NCBI GenBank assembly: GCA_965197665.1
Contig: CBDANO010000004.1
Span: forward strand, 248,001 to 312,000
Length of the DNA: 64,000 nucleotides
Direction: 5' to 3'
DNA from: CBDANO01 sp965197665
GTDB lineage: Bacteria; Chloroflexota; Dehalococcoidia; Lucifugimonadales; UBA3495
A program made the position numbers and the translations under genes. Below the pieces are notes generated by a model. That model was not told where the DNA came from and made no database searches. It saw only the letters and a list, made by a program, of their open reading frames with translations. Shown piece after piece: positions 25,902-34,504 of this stretch (positions are counted from its first letter, which is position 1; each line of letters begins with the position of its first letter).

Positions 25902-27554
25902 ATGATCGGTCTTAGACGCAAGCGGTTTCAAGGCAAGCTCCGGTGGATGTTGGGAATAGCATCGCTGGCGCTGCTGGCCGCTTGCGGTGGAGCGCCGGCG
26001 GCGACTGCCATACCCTTGCCGGAAGGGTCGCCGACCCCGGCTCCCACTTCCAGCCCCACCGCTACTTCACCGCCGGCCACCGCCGCCAAGGAGTTTCAAC
26101 CGGCTACCGCCACGCCGGTCCCGCCTACGCCGGCGCCCACACTTGCGCCGACGTCTCAACCCACGGCTGAGACCGGCGTGGACTTGGCGACCATCGTCGC
26201 CGACCCCCTGCCCGACGATCCTACCGCGCTGATGCTGGCAACCCTAGACGGGCGGCTGGACGAGGCGGCCCAGAAGATGGCCGCCAGCGGCAACAAGGCT
26301 TTTATCCCGGTGCTCCTGGAATTTCTACGATTTCAGCAGTATCCCCAGTCCAAGCTCACCATGATTAGCTTCATCAACCAACTGCTGGAGGGAGAAGACT
26401 CTCCGGTCGTCCCCCCGGAGCGGACTAATTGGGCTTGGTGGATTGAGTGGCTGGGCAACCATCCGGAAATTCAACCGCCCGATGGATTCGCCGGTTGGAA
26501 GGGACGGCTGTACTCGTTTATCGACGGCAATTTCAAAGCCTTCTTCTTCGACGGCGTGGACACCCGGATTCGCTTGGAAGAAGTTGTGTGGGGCGGCGTC
26601 AAGAAAGACGGCATACCCGATCTAATCACCCCGCCCGTCGTAGCCGCCGCCGATGCCGCCTACCTCGAGCCGTCAGACCGGGTGTTCGGAGTGTCGTTCA
26701 ACGGCGAGTCCCGGGCCTATCCCCTTCGAATCCTCAATCCCCATGAGATGGCTAATGACGTGGTAGGCGGAGTGCACTTCGCCTTAGCATATTGAACCCT
26801 TTGCGGTTCTGGAATCGTGTATTCCACAGAAATAGACGGTGAGGTGGTCCAGTTTGGCACATCCGGCTTTCTCTACCGCAGCAACAAGCTGATGTACGAC
26901 CGGAACACCAACACCCTTTGGCATCAATTCTTGGGTGAGCCGGTATTAGGGGAACTGGCCCACAGTGGGATGACCCTGGAACTGCTGCCCGTTGTCTTGA
27001 CTACCTGGGCCGAATGGTTGGCGGCCCACCCGGAAACCTCGGTATTGGACGTGGAGACCGGGGTTTATCCGGCGGAAAGGTACCTTCCTGAGTCCGACCG
27101 GCAGTCCACCTACTACGCTTATCGTCTCCAGGCAGACACGATGTTCCCGGTCCCCGGCAGGAACCAAGCGCTGCCGGTCAAGTCCCAGGTGCTCGGAATT
27201 ACTTTCAACGGCCAGCCTAGGGCCTATCCTCAAAGCATTCTCCAGCAGGCGCCTTTGATCAACGATTCTTTGGGAGGCGGGGAACTGGTGGTGGTCACTC
27301 CCGGAGACGGCGGGGGTTCCCGGGCGTACCAGCGGAGCGGCGTCTCATTCGTGGAGATTCAGCAGGGCCAAGGGGAAGACGGTAGCATTGTCTTGATTGA
27401 CAATGAAGGGCAAGGCTGGAATTTGGAAGAGGATGCGCTGGCTCGGGTGGATGATCCTTCGACGCGGCTCCTCCGGCTGCCCAGCCGCACCGCCTACTGG
27501 TTCGGTTGGTACTCATTCTACCCGGGCACCGAAGTATTTACCGGCGCCGGATAG
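25902..27554 (+). CDS. DUF3179 lipoprotein with in-frame UGA, candidate selenocysteine 298
   Basis: Read through the TGA at 26793-26795, this is a 550-residue protein. It has a signal peptide with lipobox LLAAC (Cys28), a Pro/Thr-rich linker (about 31-90), then a DUF3179 region with two related halves (VFGVSFNGESRAYPLRIL near 265; VLGITFNGQPRAYPQSIL near 430). The TGA lies in frame at the first Cys of the family's CxxCGSG motif: ALAY-U298-TLC301-GSGIVYSTEID. Conserved sequence continues without a gap on both sides. A SECIS-like hairpin follows. Alternatives are a nonsense mutation, a sequence error, or two peptides with a restart at the GTG at 26817, which would lose the motif. Function unknown; UxxC suggests extracytoplasmic redox or metal chemistry. 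Confidence 0.72.
26807..26831 (+). promoter_or_regulatory. SECIS-like hairpin after the in-frame UGA
   Basis: TGGAAT (26810-26815) and ATTCCA (26821-26826) form a perfect 6-bp stem around the loop CGTGT. With a 2-nt bulge it extends by TTC/GAA to 9 bp. The loop begins 20 nt after the UGA and has a G among its first two bases, meeting the published bacterial SECIS rules (16-37 nt spacing, loop 3-14 nt, early G). A smaller GAACC/GGTTC hairpin could compete. Confidence 0.6.
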
Positions 27555-27734
27555 CACCAACTCCTCTGGGATCAGTTTTGGGAGTTCCATAGACGCCTGT
27601 CCGCTGAGGCTTGACGCCGGCGACGCCCGCAAAGATGAAGGACAGCCGGAGCCGCGCCCTGCCAACCGGCCGTTTCCAACGCTCCGGTTCTCCCTTAGAA
27701 TATACTCTCGCAAACGTATATTGGAGGGAGCGCA

Positions 27735-28151
27735 ATGGCGTCATTGACATTGGCGGAGGCTGAACAAATCCTGGCGGCGGCAAAAGCTAAGGTGCTGGAA
27801 ATGGGGGCCCGGATGAGCGTATCGGTGGTGGACCCCCGGGGCGACTTGATAACTATGTTCCGCACCGACGGCGCGTCTTGGCGGACACCACCCATATCCC
27901 GGGCCAAGGCGGTAGCGGCGTCTTGCTTTGGCCAGTCCAGCGCCGACTTGACGGAGAGGGCCCAGGCCCCGGTATTTCGCGGGTTGATGGCCATGGAGGG
28001 CGGACACATGATTCCGGGCCAAGGGGCGCTGCCGGTCTACCGGGACGGCGAGTTGGTTGGGGCCGTCGGGGGCAGCGGCGGGACCGCTCAAGAGGACGAA
28101 GACGCGGCCAGGGCGGGGATTCAGGCCATCGGGCTGTCGGAGACTCCCTAG
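27735..28151 (+). CDS. GlcG/HbpS-like (DUF336) protein
   Basis: A 138-residue single-domain protein of the GlcG/HbpS/PduO-C fold. Typical parts are LTLAEAEQILAAAKAKVLEM, VSVVDPRGDLITMFRTDGA and the C-terminal GALPVYRDGELVGAVGGSGG. Members bind haem or cobalamin or stabilise enzyme complexes; the exact role is not fixed. A GGAGGG site lies ahead of the ATG. It is monocistronic with its own short upstream region. Confidence 0.88.
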   Translation: MASLTLAEAEQILAAAKAKVLEMGARMSVSVVDPRGDLITMFRTDGASWRTPPISRAKAVAASCFGQSSADLTERAQAPVFRGLMAMEGGHMIPGQGALPVYRDGELVGAVGGSGGTAQEDEDAARAGIQAIGLSETP

Positions 28152-28207
28152 GGAATTGCTACGGCCCTCCGCGGCGGGCCGAGTATGGGGATGAGAATCG
28201 CCCATTA

Positions 28208-28420
28208 TCATGGCAATTCTCGGCCTGATTGAGTCGGGGCCTGGGATACGCGGTCAAGGGCCCAGACAGGCAAGGCACTTTTCGACGGCCACTTCACTAG
28301 CTGTTCCAGTTGCTCAATGCTGGAGCAGCCTATCATGGCTGTGCCGAACTCATCGTTGCTAAGAACGAACCGGAGCGCGGCCTCCATCAGGCTTTCCGCG
28401 GCCCGGTCGATCAGACCGCC
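28208..28420 (-). pseudogene. C-terminal remnant of an aldo/keto reductase
   Basis: On the minus strand a 70-residue frame reads AALRFVLSNDEFGTAMIGCSSIEQLEQL, the typical end of aldo/keto reductases, and ends at a TGA. It is preceded in frame by a TAG, and the barrel part is absent, so it is a decayed gene end. It is the only recognisable content of the 28152-28574 gap. Confidence 0.7.
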
Positions 28421-28574
28421 CTAGTCTTGCAAGCCAAACCGGTTGGACATTGGCATGGCGGCGCTGCTACACTCGCCCTCACCGGCGCGCTATGACGCGA
28501 AAAGCCGGTCCTAGAACCCCATCGGGCAGCTACTCGGAACTCGGAGTCAGCGCCTCTTGAAGGAGGAAATCTTC

Positions 28575-29468
28575 ATGGCCGGAAAACACATACTCTGCGC
28601 CTTCGGCGTCGATCTAGATGCCGTCGGGGGTTGGCTCGGGTCCTACGGAGGCGAGGACTCTCCCGACGATATATCCAGGGGGCTGTTCGCCGGTGAGATT
28701 GGCACCCCCCGGTTGCTGAAGCTGTTCGATAAGCTGGAGATCAAAACAACCTGGTTCATTCCCGGCCACTCCGTGGAGACTTTCCCCGAGCAAACCAAAA
28801 TGATCGTCGACGGCGGCCATGAAGTGGGTTTGCACGGTTACTCTCATGAGAACCCCATCTCGATGACCCCGGTCCAAGAAGAAGCCGTCCTGACCCGCTG
28901 CATCGATCTGCTCACTGAGATGGCCGGGAAAAGGCCGACGGGGTACGTGGCGCCGTGGTGGGAGTTCAGCCACGTCACCAACGAGTTGTTGTTGAAGCAC
29001 GGCGTTAAGTACGACCACAGCTTGATGCACAAGGATTTCGAGTGTTACTACGTCCGCGTCGGGGACAAGTGGACCAAGATCGACTACTCCCAGCCGGCGG
29101 ACCACTGGATGCACGCCTTGGTCCGGGGCGAGGAGACGGACCTCGTTGAAATCCCGGCCAGTTGGTACTTGGACGACCTCCCGCCGATGATGTTCATCAA
29201 GAAGTCCCCCAACAGTCACGGGTTCGTGAATCCCAGGGACATCGAGGAGATATGGCGGGACCAGTTCGACTACGTCTATCGAGAGCACGATGAGGCCGTG
29301 TTTCCAATTACCATCCACCCCGACGTTAGCGGCCGGCCCCAAGTGCTGCTCATGTTGGAGCGGCTGGCGGGCTACATTCGGACTCACCCCGGGGTGCGGT
29401 TTTGCACCTTCGACGAGATCGCCGACGACTTCCTGAAACGCCACCCGCGGCAAAAAGCCGGAGGCTGA
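28575..29468 (+). CDS. Polysaccharide deacetylase family protein
   Basis: A 297-residue NodB-homology protein. Asp in FGVDLDAVGGW and the histidines of LHGYSHENP are the expected metal and catalytic residues. PGHSVETFPEQTKMIVDGGHE is typical of the PuuE-like/cytosolic branch, which acts on small amides rather than chitin. No signal peptide is seen. The ATG at 28575 is preferred because AAGGAGG lies 9 nt upstream. The next gene (DUF1989) starts 5 nt after the stop, so the two form an operon, possibly for cleavage of a ureide or amide. Confidence 0.85.
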   Translation: MAGKHILCAFGVDLDAVGGWLGSYGGEDSPDDISRGLFAGEIGTPRLLKLFDKLEIKTTWFIPGHSVETFPEQTKMIVDGGHEVGLHGYSHENPISMTPVQEEAVLTRCIDLLTEMAGKRPTGYVAPWWEFSHVTNELLLKHGVKYDHSLMHKDFECYYVRVGDKWTKIDYSQPADHWMHALVRGEETDLVEIPASWYLDDLPPMMFIKKSPNSHGFVNPRDIEEIWRDQFDYVYREHDEAVFPITIHPDVSGRPQVLLMLERLAGYIRTHPGVRFCTFDEIADDFLKRHPRQKAGG

Positions 29469-29473
29469 TAAGC

Positions 29474-30082
29474 ATGGCGGATACAAGTTTGGTGACCGTC
29501 CCGGCTCGAAAAGGAAAGGCTGCCGCCGTCAATGCCGGCCAGCAAGTCAAGGTGATAAACACCCACGGCCAGCAGGTGGTGGACACTTGGGCCTTCAGCC
29601 GTCACTCCGCAACGGAATTCATGTCAATGGAACATACCAGGACGGCCATCGGGAAGATCATCCCGGAGGCCGGCGACAGCTTGGTTACCAACCAGCGGCG
29701 CCCCATCCTGACTATCCTGGAAGACACCACTCCGGGTATTCACGACACGTTGTTGGCCGCCTGCGACCGTTACCGGTATCGACTCTTGGGCTGCGCGGAC
29801 TTCCACGATAACTGCACCGATAACCTCGCTGCGGCGCTATCGGAGTTCGGGCTGACCCCTCCCGAAACGCCCTGCCCATTGAACCTGTTCATGAACATTC
29901 CGGTAGGGCCCCAAGCGAGGCTTTCCTTCGAGCCGCCATTGTCCAGACCGAACGATTACGTGCTGTTCCGGGCCGAGATGGACTGCTTTGTAGCCTTTTC
30001 CGCTTGCCCGCAAGACATGGTACCTATCAACGGCCTTGCTTGCGCTCCTACCGAGGCCCATTTCCAGGTCCTCAACGGTTGA
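29474..30082 (+). CDS. DUF1989 (urea carboxylase-associated) family protein
   Basis: A 202-residue member of the family found with urea amidolyase and amino-acid deaminating systems. Typical parts are GQQVKVINTHGQQVVDTWAF, the LLAACDRYRYRLLGCADFHDNCTDNL cysteine cluster (likely zinc ligands) and CPLNLFMNIPV. Biochemical function is poorly defined. The ATG at 29474 was chosen over an upstream frame extension inside the preceding gene. It is coupled with the deacetylase gene. Confidence 0.85.
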   Translation: MADTSLVTVPARKGKAAAVNAGQQVKVINTHGQQVVDTWAFSRHSATEFMSMEHTRTAIGKIIPEAGDSLVTNQRRPILTILEDTTPGIHDTLLAACDRYRYRLLGCADFHDNCTDNLAAALSEFGLTPPETPCPLNLFMNIPVGPQARLSFEPPLSRPNDYVLFRAEMDCFVAFSACPQDMVPINGLACAPTEAHFQVLNG

Positions 30083-30274
30083 CCACAATCACCTGAACCG
30101 AGCGCCACCGGTGGATTACAGGGAGCGTCGGCATAAGTGCTGGACCGGGTAGAAGTAATCCAAGGCGACTGTAGGTCGTCAGCGATAATGGGACAACAGA
30201 GGGGGTAGAAAAACCCGAGGGATTTGAGGTCAGCTCCCTGTATGAGGTAGGGTACTTCAGATAGAGGAGTTGAT

Positions 30275-30682
30275 ATGTCCCAGACAGAAACAGGTAAAGC
30301 AACCGCCGCCGATGAACGCACAGAGGCGGCCAGGTCCTTCGTCAGAACTGTTAAGGCCGCTACTAGGCGCAAGTACACCCCGGAAGAGAAGATTCGTATA
30401 GTGCTGGAGGGCTTCCGCCGCGAGGCCACCGTGAGTGACCTGTGTCGGCGGGAGGGCATCAAGCCTCACTCCTACTACTCCTGGACCAAGAAGTTCATGG
30501 AGGCGGGGAAGGAGAGGCTTACCCGCGACAGCGTGCGAGACGCCACCCGGGACGAGGTCCATCTGCTAAAGCGAGAGAACGGAGAGCTGAAGCAGCTGGT
30601 CGCCGATCTGTCCCTCGAGGTCTATCGTCTCAAAAAAACGGCCATACCCATGCCTCAGGGCGCCGGCGGTATCGGCGGATGA
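30275..30682 (+). CDS. IS3-family transposase OrfA
   Basis: A 135-residue protein with a helix-turn-helix (KIRIVLEGFRREATVSDLCRREGI) and a C-terminal leucine-zipper-like coiled coil. It binds the element ends. Its end contains a run of seven A (30632-30638) read as Lys-Lys. The stop overlaps the orfB ATG (ATGA), and orfB is in the -1 frame, so both coupling and programmed -1 frameshifting to an OrfAB fusion are possible. Confidence 0.9.
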   Translation: MSQTETGKATAADERTEAARSFVRTVKAATRRKYTPEEKIRIVLEGFRREATVSDLCRREGIKPHSYYSWTKKFMEAGKERLTRDSVRDATRDEVHLLKRENGELKQLVADLSLEVYRLKKTAIPMPQGAGGIGG

Positions 30683-31665
30683 GTGGCGCAGAGAAGGCGG
30701 AGGTGCTGGACAAGGTGGCTTCCTCCAGCCTCCCTAAACGCAGGACCCTGGGTGAGCTGGGAGTCCCCAGGAGCACCTACTACCGGTGGCTGAGGCGGAA
30801 GGAGCAGCAAGGACTTGAGGACGACGTGGGAGGCGGCAATCCCCCATGGAACAAGCTGACTTCCCAGGAGATCGACTCCGTTCTGTCGGCAGCCAGGGAT
30901 ATGCCAGACCTGAGCTGCCGGCAGTTGGCCGCATGGACCACCGACAACATGGGTTTCTCCGTATCAGAGTCTACGGTCTACCGCATCCTGCGCAGGGAGG
31001 GGCTGGTGAAGAGGCCTGAGATGCGGCTGGCTGCGGGTAAGGAGTACCATCGCAAGACCACCGGCCCCCACCAGATGTGGGCCACCGATGCCTCCTACTT
31101 CAGGGTGGTGGGCTGGGGCTACTACTACATGGTCACCGTCATGGACGACTACTCCCGGTTCATTCTGGCCCACAAGCTTCAGAGAGACATGACCTCCGAC
31201 TCCTTCATAGAAGTGGTCCAGGAGGCCGTGGACAGGACTGGCATGGACCAGGTGCCGATAGAAGACCGGACCAGGCTGCTGAGCGACAACGGCCCCGGCT
31301 ATGTATCCCGGGCTTTCAGGGACTACCTGGGCATGGTGGGAATCAAGCACATACTGGCAACACCCTTCCACCCTCAGACCAACGGCAAGCTGGAGCGATA
31401 CCACCAGACCCTCAAGCGTGACGTGAACCAACTGCCGTACGAGATGCCTTCCGACCTGGAGGCGGCCATCGTGGCCTTCGTCAGCTACTACAATTACCGG
31501 CGCTACCACAAGGCCCTGGGCAACGTGACACCTTCGGATGTGCTACGGGGCAGAAGAGAGGAGATTCTACGACGGAGGAAGGAGGTGCAAGCCCAGACAA
31601 TCCAACGGCGAAGACGGCACAACAGGACCCTAAGGGAGCTGGCTAGACCTCAATCAGGTCCCTGA
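30679..31665 (+). CDS. IS3-family transposase OrfB, DDE integrase
   Basis: A 328-residue catalytic subunit. An HTH_21 segment (VYRILRREGLVKRPEMRL) leads to an RNase H-like integrase core. The acidic triad is D137 (WATDASYF), D203 (LLSDNGPGY) and E239 (KLERYHQT), with the 35-residue D-E spacing of the family. It appears full length and intact, so the element may be active. Upstream codons in the same frame are open, as required for OrfAB fusion by frameshifting. Confidence 0.93.
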   Translation: MSGAEKAEVLDKVASSSLPKRRTLGELGVPRSTYYRWLRRKEQQGLEDDVGGGNPPWNKLTSQEIDSVLSAARDMPDLSCRQLAAWTTDNMGFSVSESTVYRILRREGLVKRPEMRLAAGKEYHRKTTGPHQMWATDASYFRVVGWGYYYMVTVMDDYSRFILAHKLQRDMTSDSFIEVVQEAVDRTGMDQVPIEDRTRLLSDNGPGYVSRAFRDYLGMVGIKHILATPFHPQTNGKLERYHQTLKRDVNQLPYEMPSDLEAAIVAFVSYYNYRRYHKALGNVTPSDVLRGRREEILRRRKEVQAQTIQRRRRHNRTLRELARPQSGP

Positions 31666-31681
31666 TCTCTCGGGTCCCAAG

Positions 31682-32197
31682 GTGTCCCATTTTTGCTGGT
31701 TGCCAACACAAGGCGACATAACGCATCTCCAGGTCGATGCCATCGTCAACGCCGCCAATAACTCCCTGTTGGGCGGCGGCGGTGTTGACGGCGCAATCCA
31801 CCGGGCGGCGGGGCCCCGGCTTCTGGAGGAGTGCCGAGGTCTGGGAGGCTGCGTCACCGGAGAGGCCAAAATTACCAACGGGTATGACTTGCCCGCCAGG
31901 TACGTGGTACACACGGTCGGGCCGGTATGGCAAGGCGGGGGCCGCGGCGAAGACGGACTGCTGGCCCAGTGCTACCGGAGTTGCTTCTCCTTGGCGGCGC
32001 CTTACCGGATTCGCACGATTGCTTTCCCCGCCATCAGCGCCGGGGCCTACGGATTTCCCTTGGAGCGAGCAACCGCTATTGCCGTGGCGGAAACCAAGAA
32101 TTTCCTGCGGACCAACGAGTCGGTGGAAAAAGTGACCTTCGTTTGCTTTAGCGAAAGGGCTTACAGGGTCTACCGAGACGCCTTAGCAGACCAGTAA
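31682..32197 (+). CDS. Macrodomain protein (ADP-ribose-binding, O-acetyl-ADP-ribose deacetylase type)
   Basis: A 171-residue MacroD-type domain with QGDITHLQVDAIVNAAN, LLGGGGVDGAIHRAAGP and the phosphate-binding loop SAGAYGFPLE. It would hydrolyse O-acetyl-ADP-ribose or mono-ADP-ribosyl links. The first codons (GTG at 31682) lie inside the right end of the IS; a TTG at 31700 is an alternative. Homology begins almost at the junction, so the insertion probably replaced the native start. Confidence 0.85.
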   Translation: MSHFCWLPTQGDITHLQVDAIVNAANNSLLGGGGVDGAIHRAAGPRLLEECRGLGGCVTGEAKITNGYDLPARYVVHTVGPVWQGGGRGEDGLLAQCYRSCFSLAAPYRIRTIAFPAISAGAYGFPLERATAIAVAETKNFLRTNESVEKVTFVCFSERAYRVYRDALADQ

Positions 32198-32222
32198 CAT
32201 AGGGCGGTCCCGGGCCTCCGCC

Positions 32223-33629
32223 CTAAATAGGCGGCCGGCGCTCGAACCAACGGGCGTGTTGCTGGTAGCTGTAGGCGGCCCGCAGCACCGTGGGCTCGTC
32301 GAAGGGCTTCCCCGCTATTTGCATACCCACGGGAAGCCCGCCGCCGGTGAAGCCGCAAGGAACGGAGATAGCCGGCAGTCCGGTGACGTTGAAGGGCGCG
32401 GTAAAGCTGGGCCCGCGAACGGTGCTGGTGGGGTCATACCCCTCGAAGGCGGCGGCGGGCTGAGTCATGGTGGGGGTTACCAGCAGGTCCACCCGCCGGA
32501 GCGCGTCGGCGAACTCCCGCTTGATCCGCTGGCGGCAACGCTGGGCCTGAACGTAGTCGCCGGCGCTTAGCAAGCCGCCTATGCGGAACCTGGCCCGTAC
32601 CAACTCCCCGAAGTCCTGGGGCCTTTCTTTCAGGTTGCGCTCGTGGAAGGCATAGGCCTCGCTCAGCATGATCACGGAGTTGGCGGCCCTCACGTATTCC
32701 AGGCTGGGTATGTTCACTTCTTCCAGATTGGCGCCCAGCTCCTCGAGAGCATGCAACCCCTTCTTCACCGTCGCTACTACCTCCGCACTCACGTTGGGGT
32801 GGGGATCGAAGAAGAAGTGCCGGGGAACACCGAAAGTAAGGCCTTTCACGTCTTCCCGCAAAGAGCGAGAGTAGTCCGGCACCGGAGCGGCACTGGTCGT
32901 AGGGTCTTTGGCATCGTAGCCCGCTATGGCTTGGAGCATATAGGCGGTGTCTTCAACGGTCCAAGTCATAGGGCCGCAGTGATCCTGGGACCAACTTAGG
33001 GTCACGACACCGGCCCGGCTCACCCGGCCGTAGGTTGCTTTGATTCCCACGATGCCGCACCAGGATGACGGACCCCGGATGGAGCCGCCGGTGCAGGAAC
33101 CCAATGCGCCCAAGCACTGGCCCGAGGCGACGGCAGACCCGGAACCGCTGCTGGAACCCCCGGTGACGTGGTCCAAGTTCCACGGGTTGCGGGCGGGCTC
33201 GAAGGGAGTGGTGAAATCCGGGCCGCCCAGCGCGAATTCGTGCATGGCCAATTTGCCCATTAGCACCGATCCCGCCGCCTTCAGCCTGGCGGTGGTCGTG
33301 GCGTCTTCCTTGGGCACACGGTCCAAGTCGACTTTGGACCCCGAGGTGGTCCGCACCCCGGCTGTGTCGTAAAGATCTTTTAGGGCGATGGGTATGCCGT
33401 GGAGGGGGCCTTTGTACCCGCCCCGCAGAATTTCGGCTTCGGCGGTCCTGGCTTGCTCCAGCGCCTCTTCCCGCAGCAAGGTAATAAATGAGTGCAACCG
33501 GCCGTCGGTATCAGCTATTCGCTCCAAGCAGGCCCGGACCAATTCCACCGGAGACAGTTCCCGGCGGCTGATTAACCCGGCCGCCTCCTTTATCGTTAAG
33601 AAATGTAGCTTGACGTCAGTGTCAGACAT
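32223..33629 (-). CDS. Amidase signature family hydrolase
   Basis: A 468-residue enzyme with the Ser-cisSer-Lys triad: Lys84 (IALKDLYDT), Ser159 (GGSSSGSGSAV) and Ser183 (TGGSIRGPS). It hydrolyses a carboxylic amide. The usual TDTGGS segment reads SCTGGS. The N-terminal IKEAAGLISRRELSPVELVRACLERI is standard. GatC-type activity is unlikely because there is no tRNA-dependent context. A small GatC-like gene 72 bp upstream on the same strand suggests a two-subunit amidase of the AtzE/AtzG sort. Confidence 0.92.
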   Translation of the reverse strand: MSDTDVKLHFLTIKEAAGLISRRELSPVELVRACLERIADTDGRLHSFITLLREEALEQARTAEAEILRGGYKGPLHGIPIALKDLYDTAGVRTTSGSKVDLDRVPKEDATTTARLKAAGSVLMGKLAMHEFALGGPDFTTPFEPARNPWNLDHVTGGSSSGSGSAVASGQCLGALGSCTGGSIRGPSSWCGIVGIKATYGRVSRAGVVTLSWSQDHCGPMTWTVEDTAYMLQAIAGYDAKDPTTSAAPVPDYSRSLREDVKGLTFGVPRHFFFDPHPNVSAEVVATVKKGLHALEELGANLEEVNIPSLEYVRAANSVIMLSEAYAFHERNLKERPQDFGELVRARFRIGGLLSAGDYVQAQRCRQRIKREFADALRRVDLLVTPTMTQPAAAFEGYDPTSTVRGPSFTAPFNVTGLPAISVPCGFTGGGLPVGMQIAGKPFDEPTVLRAAYSYQQHARWFERRPPI

Positions 33630-33701
33630 AACCCGACCTCACGAATATACTCGAGCTGGTTGAGATGGGGAGGCGCTACTACCCAGGAAGTTGGCGATAA
33701 T

Positions 33702-33905
33702 TCAGGACGGCCAGTCGGGGTGGAAAGCCATGGCGATCTCCTCAGACTGGAGGTCCAGGGAATGGAGCTGCTTAACATATTCGTAGTGCAGGTCGTAAAG
33801 GGGCTTGAGCTCCTCGACTTCCTGTTGGCTCAAGCCTAAACCGGCCTGCTCGGCCATTTGCTTGAAGGTATCCAACGAAACCGCCGGGTCCCCGCCTGTG
33901 CTCAT
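33702..33905 (-). CDS. Small GatC/AtzG-like protein, probable amidase partner
   Basis: A 67-residue helical protein: FKQMAEQAGLGLSQQEVEELKPLYDLHYEYVKQL, then LDLQSEEIAMAFHPDW. The pattern of a first helix with LGLSQQEVEELKP and an acidic/hydrophobic tail resembles GatC and AtzG small subunits that wrap around amidase-signature proteins. It lies just upstream of the amidase on the same strand, with GGGAGGA before its ATG. The assignment rests on pattern and context only. Confidence 0.65.
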   Translation of the reverse strand: MSTGGDPAVSLDTFKQMAEQAGLGLSQQEVEELKPLYDLHYEYVKQLHSLDLQSEEIAMAFHPDWPS

Positions 33906-34314
33906 TTGAGAGTCCTCCCTGAGAAAAACATTGAAGAACGCTGCGCCGAAAGACAGCCGGCATAAAGGACCGGGAACGGCTCATACTATAACACTCCGAA
34001 TCCCGCTAAGCCTAATCACTCCAAACTGAGACACTACCCGTCCTTTATGACTGACATCCCGCTTGGCCGGGGGGAGTCCAAAGCCCCGGCCCCAGTATCG
34101 CCTCGCCCGCTAGGCATCTTAGATTCCTCGTAGTCCCCCTCCTCTGAATCGCTGCGGCCCGCCGAGGCGGGCTGGACAAGGGTATGACAATGGCGCCGGC
34201 CGCTATTGTCTACACAGGCGTTCCGAGGCGTATTTACACAGCAACCCCCATGTCGATTGAGACTGGCGCCGCGAGAGATGAAAACGGTGCTCTCCCAAGG
34301 AACCACACCAAAAC

Positions 34315-34343
34315 GTAGGGGCCGGTTTGAAACCGGCCCCTAC
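34315..34343. repeat. Palindromic repeat R2, copy 3
   Basis: The 29-bp palindrome is identical to copy 1 (GTAGGGGCCGGTTT-G-AAACCGGCCCCTAC). Confidence 0.8.
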
Positions 34344-34437
34344 GAGAATGAATAGGCCTTGGCCGAGGGTACCCCAGGAGATAAAGAACGATATTGCCCT
34401 TCGGAATCGATTTGCCGGCAACCGGGGCTAATGGGCC

Positions 34438-34446
34438 TGCTATAAT
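34438..34446 (+). promoter_or_regulatory. Extended -10 promoter of the Mo-hydroxylase gene
   Basis: TGC followed by perfect TATAAT (34441-34446), about 58 nt before the GTG at 34505. No -35 is apparent. It is the same nine bases as at 4929-4937. Confidence 0.5.
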
Positions 34447-34504
34447 GCCAGTTACGCCGGACCATCATCACCGGAGGTACCGGCGCCTACACGGGAGGAG
34501 CGGA

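Larger units (their letters stand above)
30189..31689 (+). mobile_element. IS3-family insertion sequence, about 1.5 kb
   Basis: Contains orfA and orfB. Imperfect terminal inverted repeats start TGGGACA at 30189 and end TGTCCCA at 31689; further in, ACCCGAG(G)GAT and TGAGGTC also match between the ends. The TG...CA termini fit the family. No clear target duplication is visible, so exact ends are uncertain by a few bases. Confidence 0.75.
33906..34504. other. Intergenic region between the amidase and Mo-hydroxylase operons
   Basis: Six hundred bases between divergent genes. It contains R2 copy 3 (34315-34343) and the extended -10 at 34438. A TATAGT hexamer on the minus strand near 33990 could serve the amidase operon. 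No gene was recognised. Confidence 0.45.

Noticed and set aside
26817..27554. Separate gene starting at GTG 26817 after the DUF3179 stop
   Set aside because: The frame is continuous with the upstream part, the GTG lies in the loop of the SECIS-like hairpin, and a product starting there would be half a domain without signal peptide or the Cys motif.
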